A stretch of 26,438 bases of DNA, taken from Bacillota bacterium (GTDB taxonomy: Bacteria > Bacillota_A > Clostridia > Lachnospirales > Bianqueaceae). Below the pieces are notes generated by a model. It saw only the letters and a list, made by a program, of their open reading frames with translations. It had not been told where the DNA came from and made no database searches. A program made the position numbers and the translations under genes. Where the stretch lies: assembly GCA_017420625.1 (NCBI GenBank), contig JAFOIR010000057.1, forward strand, positions 1 to 26,438, written 5' to 3'. Positions 8,630 through 17,356 of the stretch are shown here, in pieces (position 1 is the stretch's first letter; every line of letters starts with the position of its first letter).

Positions 8630-8655
8630 AGTATATTGACAGTCAATGTATTGAC
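8630..8655. promoter_or_regulatory. Candidate operator between divergent map and ABC exporter genes
   Basis: TTGAC (8636-8640), one base, then GTCAA (8642-8646) form a perfect inverted repeat. A second TTGAC follows at 8651-8655, and TATTGAC occurs twice, 15 bases apart. The palindrome lies directly upstream of the exporter -35 box. It also overlaps a TATACT on the minus strand (8630-8635) that could be the map -10. Its position suits a repressor controlling the exporter and perhaps map, but no regulator gene is adjacent. Confidence 0.45.
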
Positions 8656-8679
8656 TTCACTGATGCAATCGTTTAGAAT
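8651..8679 (+). promoter_or_regulatory. Promoter of the ABC exporter unit
   Basis: TTGACT (8651-8656), a 17-base spacer and TAGAAT (8674-8679) make a good sigma-A promoter. Transcription would begin near 8686, about 80 bases before the exporter start. The -35 box coincides with the third TTGAC element of the neighbouring repeat. Confidence 0.65.
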
Positions 8680-8768
8680 AAACTCTGCATGCCACTTTTC
8701 TATCTTATATATTATAAACTCCGATAGAAAAAAATCAATCCGTAATTCATCGATATCAAGAACAGACT

Positions 8769-10616
8769 ATGAAAAAAGAAACCTTTACCTATACCAAAGC
8801 ATCTCTTGTAGCCCATTTTCTTCAGGGCTGCAAACGCTTTTTTATCTTCAGCATCATCATGTCCTTTATCAACACGCTGCTGGAAATGCTGATCCCACAG
8901 GTCATCCGGCAGTTTGTCGACTCTGTGATCGGGGATGCTCCGTTTAATGTTCCGCCTTTTGTAATGAATCTGCTGCAAAAGGTCGCCGGATCCGAGACTC
9001 CGGCTGCCTATCTTCGTGAACATATGTATCTGGCAGCTGTTCTGATCGGCATTCTGGCCTTGTTCGTAGCTCTTGCCTTCTACGGAACCCATCAGACGAA
9101 CTCGATCGCAGCCGAAAAGCTTCACAAGAACATTCGCGAAGATCTGTTCCAGCACATTCAGCATCTTCCTTTTGCCTGGCACATGAAGAACAAGACCGGT
9201 GATATCATTCAGCGCTGTACTTCCGATGCCGAACGCGTGAGGATCTTCATCGCCGAACAGATGGTCATGGTCGTTCGAATCGTCATTATGATGGGGCTGT
9301 CTTTATACTTCATGTTTTCCATGGACTGGCGGCTCTCGCTGGTTGCCGCCTGCTCGATCCCGATCATTATCGGCTATTCGGCTTTCTTCCATGCGAAGAT
9401 CGGAAACAGCTTCGAAAAGTGCGACGAGAACGAAGGTATCCTTTCAACGATCGCACAGGAGAACCTCACCGGTGTGCGGGTAGTCAGAGCCTTCGGCCGG
9501 GAAGAATTCGAGCGTAAACGTTTCGAAAAGCAGAATGTTTTCTATACCGGTCTTTGGGTCTCTCTCATGAAGCTCATGGCTGTTTTCTGGGGTATCGGCG
9601 ACTTTATCAGCGGACTTCAGGTTCTGCTCATCCTGGTGCTCGGATCCGTTTTCTGTGTGCGTGGGACCATGTCCGCCGGTGAATTCATTGCCTTCCTCTC
9701 CTACAATATGATGCTGATCTGGCCGGTAAGGCAGCTGGGCCGTGTCATCAGTGAGATGAGCAAAGCTGGCATTTCGATTGAACGTATCATGTATATCATC
9801 AACTCTCCTGTTGAGAAAGACAAAGAGAATGCTCTTTCCAGCGAGGAAACGGAAAAAGCCCTGAGGGGCGATATCGTCTTTGAGAACGTAAACTTCGGCT
9901 ATGAACCGGATATTCCGATTGTCACGGACATCAACCTGACGATCCCTGCCGGTACGACCTTCGGTATTCTGGGCAGTACCGGATCCGGCAAGTCCACCCT
10001 GATGCATCTTCTGAACCGGCTCTATGAACTGCCGGCTGAGAATGGCAAAATAACGATCGGCGGTGTTGACATTGCCGATATGAAAGCCGAGGATCTTCGG
10101 CGGAATATCGGTATGGTTCTGCAGGAGCCTTTCCTTTTCAGCCGAACGATCAGTGAAAATATCAGCATCACGAACCGCAATATGTCGATGGAAGAGATCC
10201 GCAAAGCCGCAAAGATCGCCTGTGTTGATGATGCGATCGTTGATTTCAAGAACGGTTATGATACCGTTGTCGGCGAACGCGGCGTGACTCTCTCCGGCGG
10301 CCAGAAACAGCGGACCGCCATTGCGCGGATGCTGACGAGCAAAGCTCCGGTCATGGTCTTTGACGATTCTCTCTCTGCCGTAGATGCTGAGACAGATGCC
10401 CGCATCCGCCATGCCCTTTCTGAGTCACTCGGAGATTCCACCGTCATATTGATTTCACACCGAATCACCACGCTCATGCAGGCCGATCAGATCATGGTCA
10501 TGGACAAAGGCCGTATCGTGGAGATGGGAACCCCGGACGAACTGCTGGAGAAAAACGGCATTTACCGGAAGATTTATGATATGCAGCTTTCCATCTCAGA
10601 GGATGAAACTGCTTAA
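8769..10616 (+). CDS. ABC exporter half-transporter, degenerate-site subunit
   Basis: A 615-residue half-transporter with a six-helix exporter membrane domain (about 1-345) and an ATPase domain. Walker A is GSTGSGKST (402-410), the signature is canonical LSGGQ (508-512), and the H-loop histidine is H564. Walker B reads VMVFDD (528-533), with Asp533 where the catalytic Glu belongs. This is the hallmark of one subunit of heterodimeric exporters such as BmrCD, LmrCD and TM287/288, in which one ATP site is inactive. The partner is the next gene, nine bases downstream. Likely role: drug or lipid efflux, substrate not determinable. The ribosome binding site is weak (AAGAA), in contrast to the strong AAGGAG of the second gene. 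Confidence 0.94.
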   Translation: MKKETFTYTKASLVAHFLQGCKRFFIFSIIMSFINTLLEMLIPQVIRQFVDSVIGDAPFNVPPFVMNLLQKVAGSETPAAYLREHMYLAAVLIGILALFVALAFYGTHQTNSIAAEKLHKNIREDLFQHIQHLPFAWHMKNKTGDIIQRCTSDAERVRIFIAEQMVMVVRIVIMMGLSLYFMFSMDWRLSLVAACSIPIIIGYSAFFHAKIGNSFEKCDENEGILSTIAQENLTGVRVVRAFGREEFERKRFEKQNVFYTGLWVSLMKLMAVFWGIGDFISGLQVLLILVLGSVFCVRGTMSAGEFIAFLSYNMMLIWPVRQLGRVISEMSKAGISIERIMYIINSPVEKDKENALSSEETEKALRGDIVFENVNFGYEPDIPIVTDINLTIPAGTTFGILGSTGSGKSTLMHLLNRLYELPAENGKITIGGVDIADMKAEDLRRNIGMVLQEPFLFSRTISENISITNRNMSMEEIRKAAKIACVDDAIVDFKNGYDTVVGERGVTLSGGQKQRTAIARMLTSKAPVMVFDDSLSAVDAETDARIRHALSESLGDSTVILISHRITTLMQADQIMVMDKGRIVEMGTPDELLEKNGIYRKIYDMQLSISEDETA

Positions 10617-10625
10617 GGAGTACTC

Positions 10626-12458
10626 ATGTCTGAATTTGAAACCGAAAAAGAACAGCAACAGTATGTATCGCTGAAATATTTCGGCATACCCAAGCTCGGT
10701 CCCTATGTAAAGCCGCTTAAAGGAACGATCATCTGTATGGCAGTGCTTTGTCTCGTGGCCGGTCTGATCGATACACTTCATCCGCTGTTCCAGCAATATG
10801 CACTGAACCATTTTGTAGAACTGTCCACGCTGGATACGCTTCTTCCCTTCATCCTGCTCTACCTGGGGATCCTGATCGTCCAGACCGTCGTCAATATGAT
10901 CAGCGCTTCTCAGGCCGGACGGATCGAAATGAATGTCTCCCGTGATATGCGGCGTGCCAGCTTCAACCACCTGCAGACCCTTTCTTTCTCATATTTCAAC
11001 CAGAACAGCGTCGGCTATATCCATTCCCGTGTCATGAGTGATACCGGCCGTATCGGCGGTCTGGTATCCTGGAGTCTGATGGACGGTGTATGGAATGTCA
11101 CCTACATGCTCGGTGCGATCGTCGTCATGCTGATCATCAACTGGAAGATGGCCCTGATGGTACTGATCATCGTTCCGCTGGCGGCTCTGGCTTCCGTTTA
11201 TTTCCAGAAACACCTGATCCGGCTGAACCGTAAGGTCCGTGAGATCAACTCACAGATCTCCTCCGGCTTCAACGAAGGAATCACCGGTGCCAAGACCACC
11301 AAGACACTGGTGGCCGAAAACCGCATGGAAGAGGATTTCAACAAGACCAGCCAGTCCATGTTCAAAACCGCTACGAAAACCTCCCATTTCCGTTCCATGT
11401 TCATCTCTACGATCACTTTCACTTCGTATATTGCGCTGGCGCTGGTTCTCTGGCGCGGCGGACGAATCACGCTTGAGGGGCTGATGGAACTGGGTACACT
11501 GGCTGCGTTCTCCAACTACGCGCTGAACCTCATGGAGCCGATCCGCTGGATCGTTCGTGCGGTTTCCGACCTGATTACCGTTCAGGTAAATATCGAGCGT
11601 TTTACCCGCCTGATGGAAACGGAATCGGATGTCGCAGATTCTCCGGAGATCATCGAAAAATACGGCGATGCCTTCCATCCAAAGAAGGAAAACTGGGAAC
11701 CGCTGTTCGGCGATGTGGAATTCAAGGATGTTTCCTTCATGTATCCCGACGGCGATGAGTATGTTCTTGAACACTTCAACCTGAAGGTCCCGCAGGGCAC
11801 GAACGTCGCCATCGTGGGTGAGACAGGTGCCGGCAAGTCTACGCTTGTCAACCTTGTCTGCCGTTTCTTCGAACCTACCTCCGGCCAGATCCTGATTGAC
11901 GGAAGAGATGCCAGGGAACGTTCACAACTCTGGCTGCACAGCAATATCGGCTATGTTCTGCAGACGCCTCATCTGTTCTCCGGAACCGTCAAGGAAAATC
12001 TCCTGTACGGCAAACCGGATGCGACCATGGAGCAGATCGAAGCGGCTGTCAAGAGTGTTTCAGCCGATACGGTCATTGCCCGCATGGACAAAGGATACGA
12101 TTCCGACGTCGGCGAAGGCGGAGACCTGCTCTCGACCGGTGAAAAGCAGCTCCTGTCCTTCGCCAGAGCGATCCTTGCTGATCCCCGGATCTTTGTGCTG
12201 GATGAAGCAACCAGTTCCATCGATACAGTAACGGAAAAGCTCATTCAGGATGCCATCGAGCATCTGATGAAAGGCCGGACATCCTTCGTCATTGCGCATC
12301 GTCTTTCCACGATCCGTCAGGCTGACGTGATCCTGGTCGTCAAGGACGGCAAGATCATTGAACAGGGCCGTCACAAAGAACTGATGAAGATGAAAGGCTA
12401 TTACTATAACCTGTATACAAGGCAGTATGCCGAAGAAACCACCCGTTCTCTATCCTGA
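10626..12458 (+). CDS. ABC exporter half-transporter, catalytic partner subunit
   Basis: The 610-residue partner of the preceding gene. A six-helix exporter domain (about 30-325) is followed by an ATPase domain with Walker A GETGAGKST (398-406), Walker B IFVLDE with the catalytic Glu527 present, and H-loop His558. Its signature motif reads LSTGE (502-506) instead of LSGGQ. The two subunits are therefore complementary: the consensus ATP site would combine this Walker A/B with the LSGGQ of the first subunit, and the other site is degenerate twice over. A TAAGGAG ribosome binding site overlaps the stop of the first gene, so 1:1 synthesis is likely. The SWIM/SNF2-like gene begins 22 bases downstream. 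Confidence 0.94.
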   Translation: MSEFETEKEQQQYVSLKYFGIPKLGPYVKPLKGTIICMAVLCLVAGLIDTLHPLFQQYALNHFVELSTLDTLLPFILLYLGILIVQTVVNMISASQAGRIEMNVSRDMRRASFNHLQTLSFSYFNQNSVGYIHSRVMSDTGRIGGLVSWSLMDGVWNVTYMLGAIVVMLIINWKMALMVLIIVPLAALASVYFQKHLIRLNRKVREINSQISSGFNEGITGAKTTKTLVAENRMEEDFNKTSQSMFKTATKTSHFRSMFISTITFTSYIALALVLWRGGRITLEGLMELGTLAAFSNYALNLMEPIRWIVRAVSDLITVQVNIERFTRLMETESDVADSPEIIEKYGDAFHPKKENWEPLFGDVEFKDVSFMYPDGDEYVLEHFNLKVPQGTNVAIVGETGAGKSTLVNLVCRFFEPTSGQILIDGRDARERSQLWLHSNIGYVLQTPHLFSGTVKENLLYGKPDATMEQIEAAVKSVSADTVIARMDKGYDSDVGEGGDLLSTGEKQLLSFARAILADPRIFVLDEATSSIDTVTEKLIQDAIEHLMKGRTSFVIAHRLSTIRQADVILVVKDGKIIEQGRHKELMKMKGYYYNLYTRQYAEETTRSLS

Positions 12459-12480
12459 TTTTTCCTTCGGAGTTATAGAT

Positions 12481-15400
12481 ATGTCCTGGCAAGAATTATT
12501 CAATCAAAATACGATCCGGCGCGGAGAAGCCTTTTTCCGCGCCGGTCGTGTTAGCGAACCTTTTTTGATCAATACCTATACCTATCAGCTGACTGTTGCA
12601 GATCCGGTACCTCATACCGTTATCCTTCGCTGCCAAAATGATCAGGCCGAGGAGTTTTTCTGCAGCTGTGATCAGTTCAAAAACGGCTTTACCTGTGCTC
12701 ATCTGGCGGCATCACTTCTTGCACTGGAAGAAAAACACCGCCAGGATCAGATCAATCTGAATATTGAACTGTCAGATCAGGCCGCCATTCATCCTTTTAA
12801 AGAGACACCAAAGGATGCTTCCTACTTTCGTTTTCACGAGATCACGGAAGGTCTTCTGATCCTTGACGGCATCTATCAGGAAGCTGAAAAACTTTTTCAG
12901 GAAGATCAGATATCGGTTTCTGATGTTCACGTCGGTTACAGACAAAACGCTGATCTCATCTCAGAACCGATCATGGAAGCTCACGGGGAATTTCCTGACG
13001 GCAGTCAGGTCGATTTTTCCTGTGAGCGAAACAGACTTCTGCGTCTATCCTGCAGCTGTCCCGAATGCCAGTTGAAGTTCCAGACCGATCTTGGCTCAGT
13101 CCAGATGAAACGCCCGATCTGCCTTCATCAGACAGCGTTTCTGCTGAGCATCCGGAATCTCATGAAAGAGGCACCGATCGGCGACAGAACGACAAAAGGC
13201 GCCAAATCCCTGATTCGCAGGGCACTTGCCAGTCCTCGTTTCTATTCAGGACTTTCCATACCATCGATCAGACTGCTTCCCCGGCTGATCATTGAGAATC
13301 GAACGGTATCCCTGGGACTGAGAATCTTCCCCTCCGGTGAAAATGCTCCTTCCTTCATCGTTCATTCTCTTTCCGATCTGATTCAGGCCGTTCGATCAAA
13401 CAGTCTGTTTCATCCATCCGCATCGGCTGAACCCATCAATTTCTCACGAACTTCCCTCTGTTCAGATAGTTTTCCTTTATTTGAGCTGCTCTGTGAAATG
13501 ACTGATCATGCGCCTGCTGAAGTTCAAACCAGCAGACAGACCAGCTCTTTTCCTCTCTCCGGCATCTGCCTGGATCGGTTCTTTGACCTTTACAGCGGAT
13601 CCGAATTGGAATGTCTCAACCGTGATTCGACCCTGGCGCCAAGAACGATTTCCCTTTCCGAGGGACCTCTTCCCTCTCTTTCTGTATCGCTTGCGTCTAT
13701 CCTCGATCCGGCTGCAGATCGTGTAGAGGGTGTTGTACTTTCCGGTTTTCTGCCTCCGTTCTTTTCCGGGATAGGACATACCTATGTGCTGGATCAGTCC
13801 TCTTTGATTCGTTTGAAGGACAGTGCTGAAAAGATGCCGCTTCATTCCGTCTTGCTGCTTCAGCTTCTTTCGGATGCGGCTCCGGATGGCATGCTTTCTC
13901 TGACCTTCGGATATCACAGTCTGAACCTGTTTTTCCGATACATTCTTCCTTTCCTGAAAAGTGCCGTTTCCGTTGAGACAGAAAATCTCCATTGCCTTTC
14001 TCTGCTTCTGCCTCCTGCGGCTCATTTCACGCTGTCATTCGATCTTCTGGATGGACGGCCGCTGTGCAGGATCTTCGTAACCTATGGAACCCTTCGCTTC
14101 TGTCTTCCGAAGGATACCCTTGAGATTCCGGATCCTCTTAGAGATATTCTGCTGGAGAAACGTGTAAGTCAGATGGTTCTGAACTATTTGCCTAAGATTA
14201 GTGATGATACATTTACCTGCGAAGAAGAATCTGACCGCATCTTTGAATTCTTTCATCATGATCTGGCTGCTCTTTGCGAAGAAGCGAACTCTTTTGGCCA
14301 TGATATCTTTGCTGGTTCAAAGATTGAGATCCAAAGCTCCGAAGCATTTCAAAGGATCCGGATTCTGGAAAAGCTCTCCTGCAGGGTCCTTCTTCAGCTG
14401 CAGGATCAGAAGATCGAGCTGACACTTGAACTTCCTGAAGTCTGTCCTCACGAATTCTGGCACATCATCGATTCTTTCCGCAGCCATCAGACCTGTGCCC
14501 GTCTGGAGAACGGTTCTTTTCTTCTTCTCGGCCGGGAAGTCCTTATCCTCAGCGAACTTCTTCGGATTCAGCAGATCACCCGGGAAGTCTTTGAATCATC
14601 CTGTCTTTCTGGCAGCAGCGGAACATACTGCCGCCTTCAGCTTGCGCGGGGACGGATCTTTTCCATCGATGCTCTTTTGAAAGATGAATCTGTTTCCTAT
14701 CAGAAAGATTCCTCTGCCACCCAACTTCTTTCCGGTCTTTTGGCAGATCCTGCCCCATCGGCCGCCGACTGGCTTTACAGCCGGATCTCATGCGGATTCG
14801 GCGCTGCTCTTGTATATGATCTTTGTCTGGAGATAAGACTTCCGGTTATCCGGCTTCTGGAACGGATCAGAAAGGATGGCCTGTCACTTTCAGGTCATGA
14901 GGCCCCTTCTTTGATCATCTGCCCTTCCAGCCTGATGCTTTACTGGAAGGATCTGATTGAGTCTTCCTCTTCGAATCTCCAGACTGCCGTTCTGCAAACG
15001 AGTGAGGATTTTACAGCCGTTTTGCCATCTCTGATCCGCTCCTCAATGGTTCTGATCACGTCCTTTCAGAGTCTTTCAGAAAATTCAGCTCTTCTCGGCG
15101 ATATCTGTTTTGACTGTGAGATCATCGATGGCTTTCATGTGATCCGGAACACACGGACTCTCAAAGCCCAGGCAGCCGATTCTGTCCATGCCGGAACACG
15201 GATCGTCCTGACCGATCCTTTGACGGCCAGTCGTCCGGCCGATCAATGGGTGCTTTTCAGGTTCCTGATGAAGGATTATCTTTCTTCGCCGTCTCCTCTT
15301 CCCGAAGAGCTGACTCGTCCGTTTATCTGTCAGAAGCTCAGCAAAGGCCAGCCTGATTCTCCGCTGACGATCAACCGGACGATCCGACTGATCGAAAACA

Positions 15401-15738
15401 CTACAGCCGCCAGAAGACAAGCCTGTCAGGAACTGATCCTTTCCGCTGTCCGTTCCGGTCACCGTGTACTGGTCCTTTCATCCGATCGCAGTATCTATCC
15501 GCTGCTTCAGAAAGATCTTCGGAAAATCCACATCAGCAGTATCCTTCCGGAGAGTCTTCCCCTGCTTGATCATCTTCCCGGACTGATTGCCTTCTCCAGC
15601 GACAAAAGAGAGTCTTCTGTCCGATCTGGACTGGATGTCGTCCTCTTCTTTGATCATCCGGATGATCCTGAGATCAAGCTGAAAGATCTTTCGCTTGATT
15701 ATCCTCAGCTTCGTATTTTCCTTACGGGACAAAACTGA
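12481..15738 (+). CDS. SWIM zinc-finger/SNF2-like protein with ATPase motifs lost
   Basis: An uninterrupted 1085-residue protein. Residues 1-80 are a SWIM zinc motif of the bacterial SNF2 family (C61, C63, C72, H74). A second CxC...CxH cluster lies at C191, C193, C214 and H216. The middle part matches the bacterial SNF2-associated region (for example FIVHSLSDLIQAVRSNS near 292-308). From about 760 an SNF2 ATPase core is recognisable: WLYSRISCGFG, LIICPSSLMLYWKDLI (motif Ia), VLITSFQSL and FRFLMKDYL align without gaps. The catalytic positions are replaced: Walker A GKT by E784-I785-R786, DEAQ by DGFH (883-886), LTGTP by LTDPL (910-914). The C-terminal lobe is short and lacks the arginine-finger motif. 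I chose the ATG at 12481 (CGGAG eight bases upstream, and MSWQELF resembles family N-termini) over 12427, which overlaps the exporter gene. Its likely role is DNA or protein binding without remodelling. Confidence 0.82.
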   Translation: MSWQELFNQNTIRRGEAFFRAGRVSEPFLINTYTYQLTVADPVPHTVILRCQNDQAEEFFCSCDQFKNGFTCAHLAASLLALEEKHRQDQINLNIELSDQAAIHPFKETPKDASYFRFHEITEGLLILDGIYQEAEKLFQEDQISVSDVHVGYRQNADLISEPIMEAHGEFPDGSQVDFSCERNRLLRLSCSCPECQLKFQTDLGSVQMKRPICLHQTAFLLSIRNLMKEAPIGDRTTKGAKSLIRRALASPRFYSGLSIPSIRLLPRLIIENRTVSLGLRIFPSGENAPSFIVHSLSDLIQAVRSNSLFHPSASAEPINFSRTSLCSDSFPLFELLCEMTDHAPAEVQTSRQTSSFPLSGICLDRFFDLYSGSELECLNRDSTLAPRTISLSEGPLPSLSVSLASILDPAADRVEGVVLSGFLPPFFSGIGHTYVLDQSSLIRLKDSAEKMPLHSVLLLQLLSDAAPDGMLSLTFGYHSLNLFFRYILPFLKSAVSVETENLHCLSLLLPPAAHFTLSFDLLDGRPLCRIFVTYGTLRFCLPKDTLEIPDPLRDILLEKRVSQMVLNYLPKISDDTFTCEEESDRIFEFFHHDLAALCEEANSFGHDIFAGSKIEIQSSEAFQRIRILEKLSCRVLLQLQDQKIELTLELPEVCPHEFWHIIDSFRSHQTCARLENGSFLLLGREVLILSELLRIQQITREVFESSCLSGSSGTYCRLQLARGRIFSIDALLKDESVSYQKDSSATQLLSGLLADPAPSAADWLYSRISCGFGAALVYDLCLEIRLPVIRLLERIRKDGLSLSGHEAPSLIICPSSLMLYWKDLIESSSSNLQTAVLQTSEDFTAVLPSLIRSSMVLITSFQSLSENSALLGDICFDCEIIDGFHVIRNTRTLKAQAADSVHAGTRIVLTDPLTASRPADQWVLFRFLMKDYLSSPSPLPEELTRPFICQKLSKGQPDSPLTINRTIRLIENTTAARRQACQELILSAVRSGHRVLVLSSDRSIYPLLQKDLRKIHISSILPESLPLLDHLPGLIAFSSDKRESSVRSGLDVVLFFDHPDDPEIKLKDLSLDYPQLRIFLTGQN

Positions 15739-15751
15739 TCCTGAAAACAAG

Positions 15752-15800
15752 AAACTCCTCTGTTTATCGACGAGGCCGCCGCAGACAGAGGAGTTTTGTT
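15752..15800. terminator. Bidirectional rho-independent terminator
   Basis: A perfect 12-base inverted repeat, AAACTCCTCTGT (15752-15763) and ACAGAGGAGTTT (15785-15796), with a 21-base loop. TTTTGTTT follows on the plus strand and TTTCTTGTTTT on the minus strand. It lies between convergent units, after the SNF2-like gene and after the DUF218 gene at 15825. Confidence 0.85.
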
Positions 15801-15824
15801 TGAGAGAAAAACCAGGCACTTTTC

Positions 15825-16424
15825 TTAGCCTTTAAACTGATTGATGTCGGCAACGGTGAACTGATCGCCGATCCGGCGAAGTTCGCCCATCACCCGATTG
15901 ATCGCTTCTTCATCCTGATACCAGTTCTCCTTGGTAATATCATATCCGGTAACAGGAATCACGGAGAATTCCACCTGCGGGAAAGCGGCCTGATATGCCA
16001 TCAGACAGCGGCGGGCATGAAACGCTTTGCAGACCAGGAGCGCGGAACGAACCGAGATCTGCTTTTCATCCACCAGCTGCCGTGCATAGATACCGGCTTC
16101 ACGGGTGAAGGATGACTGATCCTCTCCGATAATGGCATCATCCGGCACATCATTCTTCTGAAGAACATCCAGATAGAATTCATATTCCGTCTGATAGTCC
16201 CCGGTATAGATCTTGGTCTTGGTCTTGGGGCCGGGAAATTTGCTCGTCGCAATGGAAACTCCGCCGCCGATCAGGATCATCGGTGCATAGCCCTCATGAT
16301 AGAGCTGAGCTGCCACTTCGGCCGGTTCAGGATAGGAACCGCCTGGAACCATAATGATGTCGGCATCCACAGGGGGATCGGAAACAAAGATAAAGTCACT
16401 GATATCCTGAATAATATGATTCAT
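15825..16424 (-). CDS. Soluble DUF218/YdcF-family protein
   Basis: This 199-residue protein has the DUF218 core without membrane segments: ADIIMVPGGSYPEP at the first strand, MILIGGGVS at the second, a D-Q-S-S-F-T-R-E-A loop and ALLVCKAFHARRCLMAY with the conserved histidine-containing helix. YdcF of E. coli binds S-adenosylmethionine and several homologues act in envelope metabolism, but no reaction can be assigned. A strong AAGGAGG lies eight bases before the ATG. It is the last gene of the alr-murT-gatD-cysE unit, 28 bases after cysE, and is followed by the bidirectional terminator, so a cell-wall link is plausible. It is clearly different from the membrane-anchored homologue at 401-1147. 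Confidence 0.85.
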   Translation of the reverse strand: MNHIIQDISDFIFVSDPPVDADIIMVPGGSYPEPAEVAAQLYHEGYAPMILIGGGVSIATSKFPGPKTKTKIYTGDYQTEYEFYLDVLQKNDVPDDAIIGEDQSSFTREAGIYARQLVDEKQISVRSALLVCKAFHARRCLMAYQAAFPQVEFSVIPVTGYDITKENWYQDEEAINRVMGELRRIGDQFTVADINQFKG

Positions 16425-16452
16425 AATGCAAACCTCCTTCCAGGTTCCTCAT

Positions 16453-17352
16453 TTATTGTTTCTGTGAAACGGAGATCGTCTTCGCCGTATTATAGATGAT
16501 CGAATAAGGTGGTACGGAGTTCGTCAGCCACACACTGCCGCCGATGATCGATCCTTTCCCGATCACCACATCGCCGCCGAGGATCGTAGCACCGGCATAG
16601 ATGACAACACGATCTTCCACGTCCGGATGACGTTTGCCGCCTTTGACCGGATGTCCGTTTTCGTCAAGATCAAAGCTCTTCGCGCCTAACGTGACACCCT
16701 GGTACAGTTTCACATGGCGTCCGATCCGGCACGTCTCTCCGATAACAACTCCCGTTCCGTGATCGATGAAGAAATATTCTCCGATCTGCGCGCCGGGATG
16801 GATATCGATACCTGTCCGGCTGTGCGCATATTCTGTCATCATGCGGGGCAGCAGCGGCATTCCGAGTTCAAACAGCCGGTGTGCCAGCCGGTAAATCGTG
16901 ATCGTCTCGAAGGCCGGATAGGCCAGCATGACTTCTTCACGGGAACGTGCAGCCGGATCTCCGTCATAAGCTGAGGTGATATCCTTATCCAGCATCCGGG
17001 CAATATCCGGCAGTGATTCCATAAAGCTGCGGGTAATACATTCTGCTCTGGAGTCACAGTCATCTGACTGCACTGCTTCATCCTCCCAGTTGGGCAGGAT
17101 ATCCTTCGCGATCTCATAGAGCAGCATCGCGGTTTCCTGGAAAAGTCTCGATACGGTCGCCTCATGGAAGGTATCGGTCAGCTTCTCTTCATAATAGATG
17201 GTCGGATACATGACCGACTGCAGCAGATGGATCAGTTTTTCAACCCGGATCTTCAGCGCATAACCGCCGATCGAGCTGCTTTTCTGTCCGGTCTCTGCCA
17301 TGACTTTTCTGGCATGCTCCTGAATCTCTTCATTCAGCCATTTGGAAATCAT
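16453..17352 (-). CDS. cysE: Serine O-acetyltransferase (EpsC-type CysE homologue)
   Basis: A 299-residue protein of the longer serine acetyltransferase type. An alpha-helical N-terminal region (1-175) contains the DPAA segment (132-135) and the YRLAHRLFELG helix. A left-handed hexapeptide beta-helix follows with the family signature FFIDHGTGVVIGET (194-207) and YQGVTLGAKS. The family makes O-acetylserine from serine and acetyl-CoA for cysteine synthesis. The C-terminus ends in SVSQKQ and lacks the terminal isoleucine that CysE inserts into cysteine synthase. No cysK is visible nearby. Its ATG is four bases after the gatD stop, tying it to peptidoglycan genes. The product may therefore feed another use of activated serine; this is inference. 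The gene name is by homology only. Confidence 0.85.
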   Translation of the reverse strand: MISKWLNEEIQEHARKVMAETGQKSSSIGGYALKIRVEKLIHLLQSVMYPTIYYEEKLTDTFHEATVSRLFQETAMLLYEIAKDILPNWEDEAVQSDDCDSRAECITRSFMESLPDIARMLDKDITSAYDGDPAARSREEVMLAYPAFETITIYRLAHRLFELGMPLLPRMMTEYAHSRTGIDIHPGAQIGEYFFIDHGTGVVIGETCRIGRHVKLYQGVTLGAKSFDLDENGHPVKGGKRHPDVEDRVVIYAGATILGGDVVIGKGSIIGGSVWLTNSVPPYSIIYNTAKTISVSQKQ

Positions 17353-17356
17353 CTTC

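Noticed and set aside
9444..10412. 322-residue minus-strand open frame inside the first exporter gene
   Set aside because: Antisense to a well-supported ABC exporter ATPase domain; no start signals and no domain.
12427..12480. Start of the SNF2-like gene at 12427
   Set aside because: It lies inside the exporter gene and has no ribosome binding site; the ATG at 12481 has CGGAG at a suitable distance and matches the family start.
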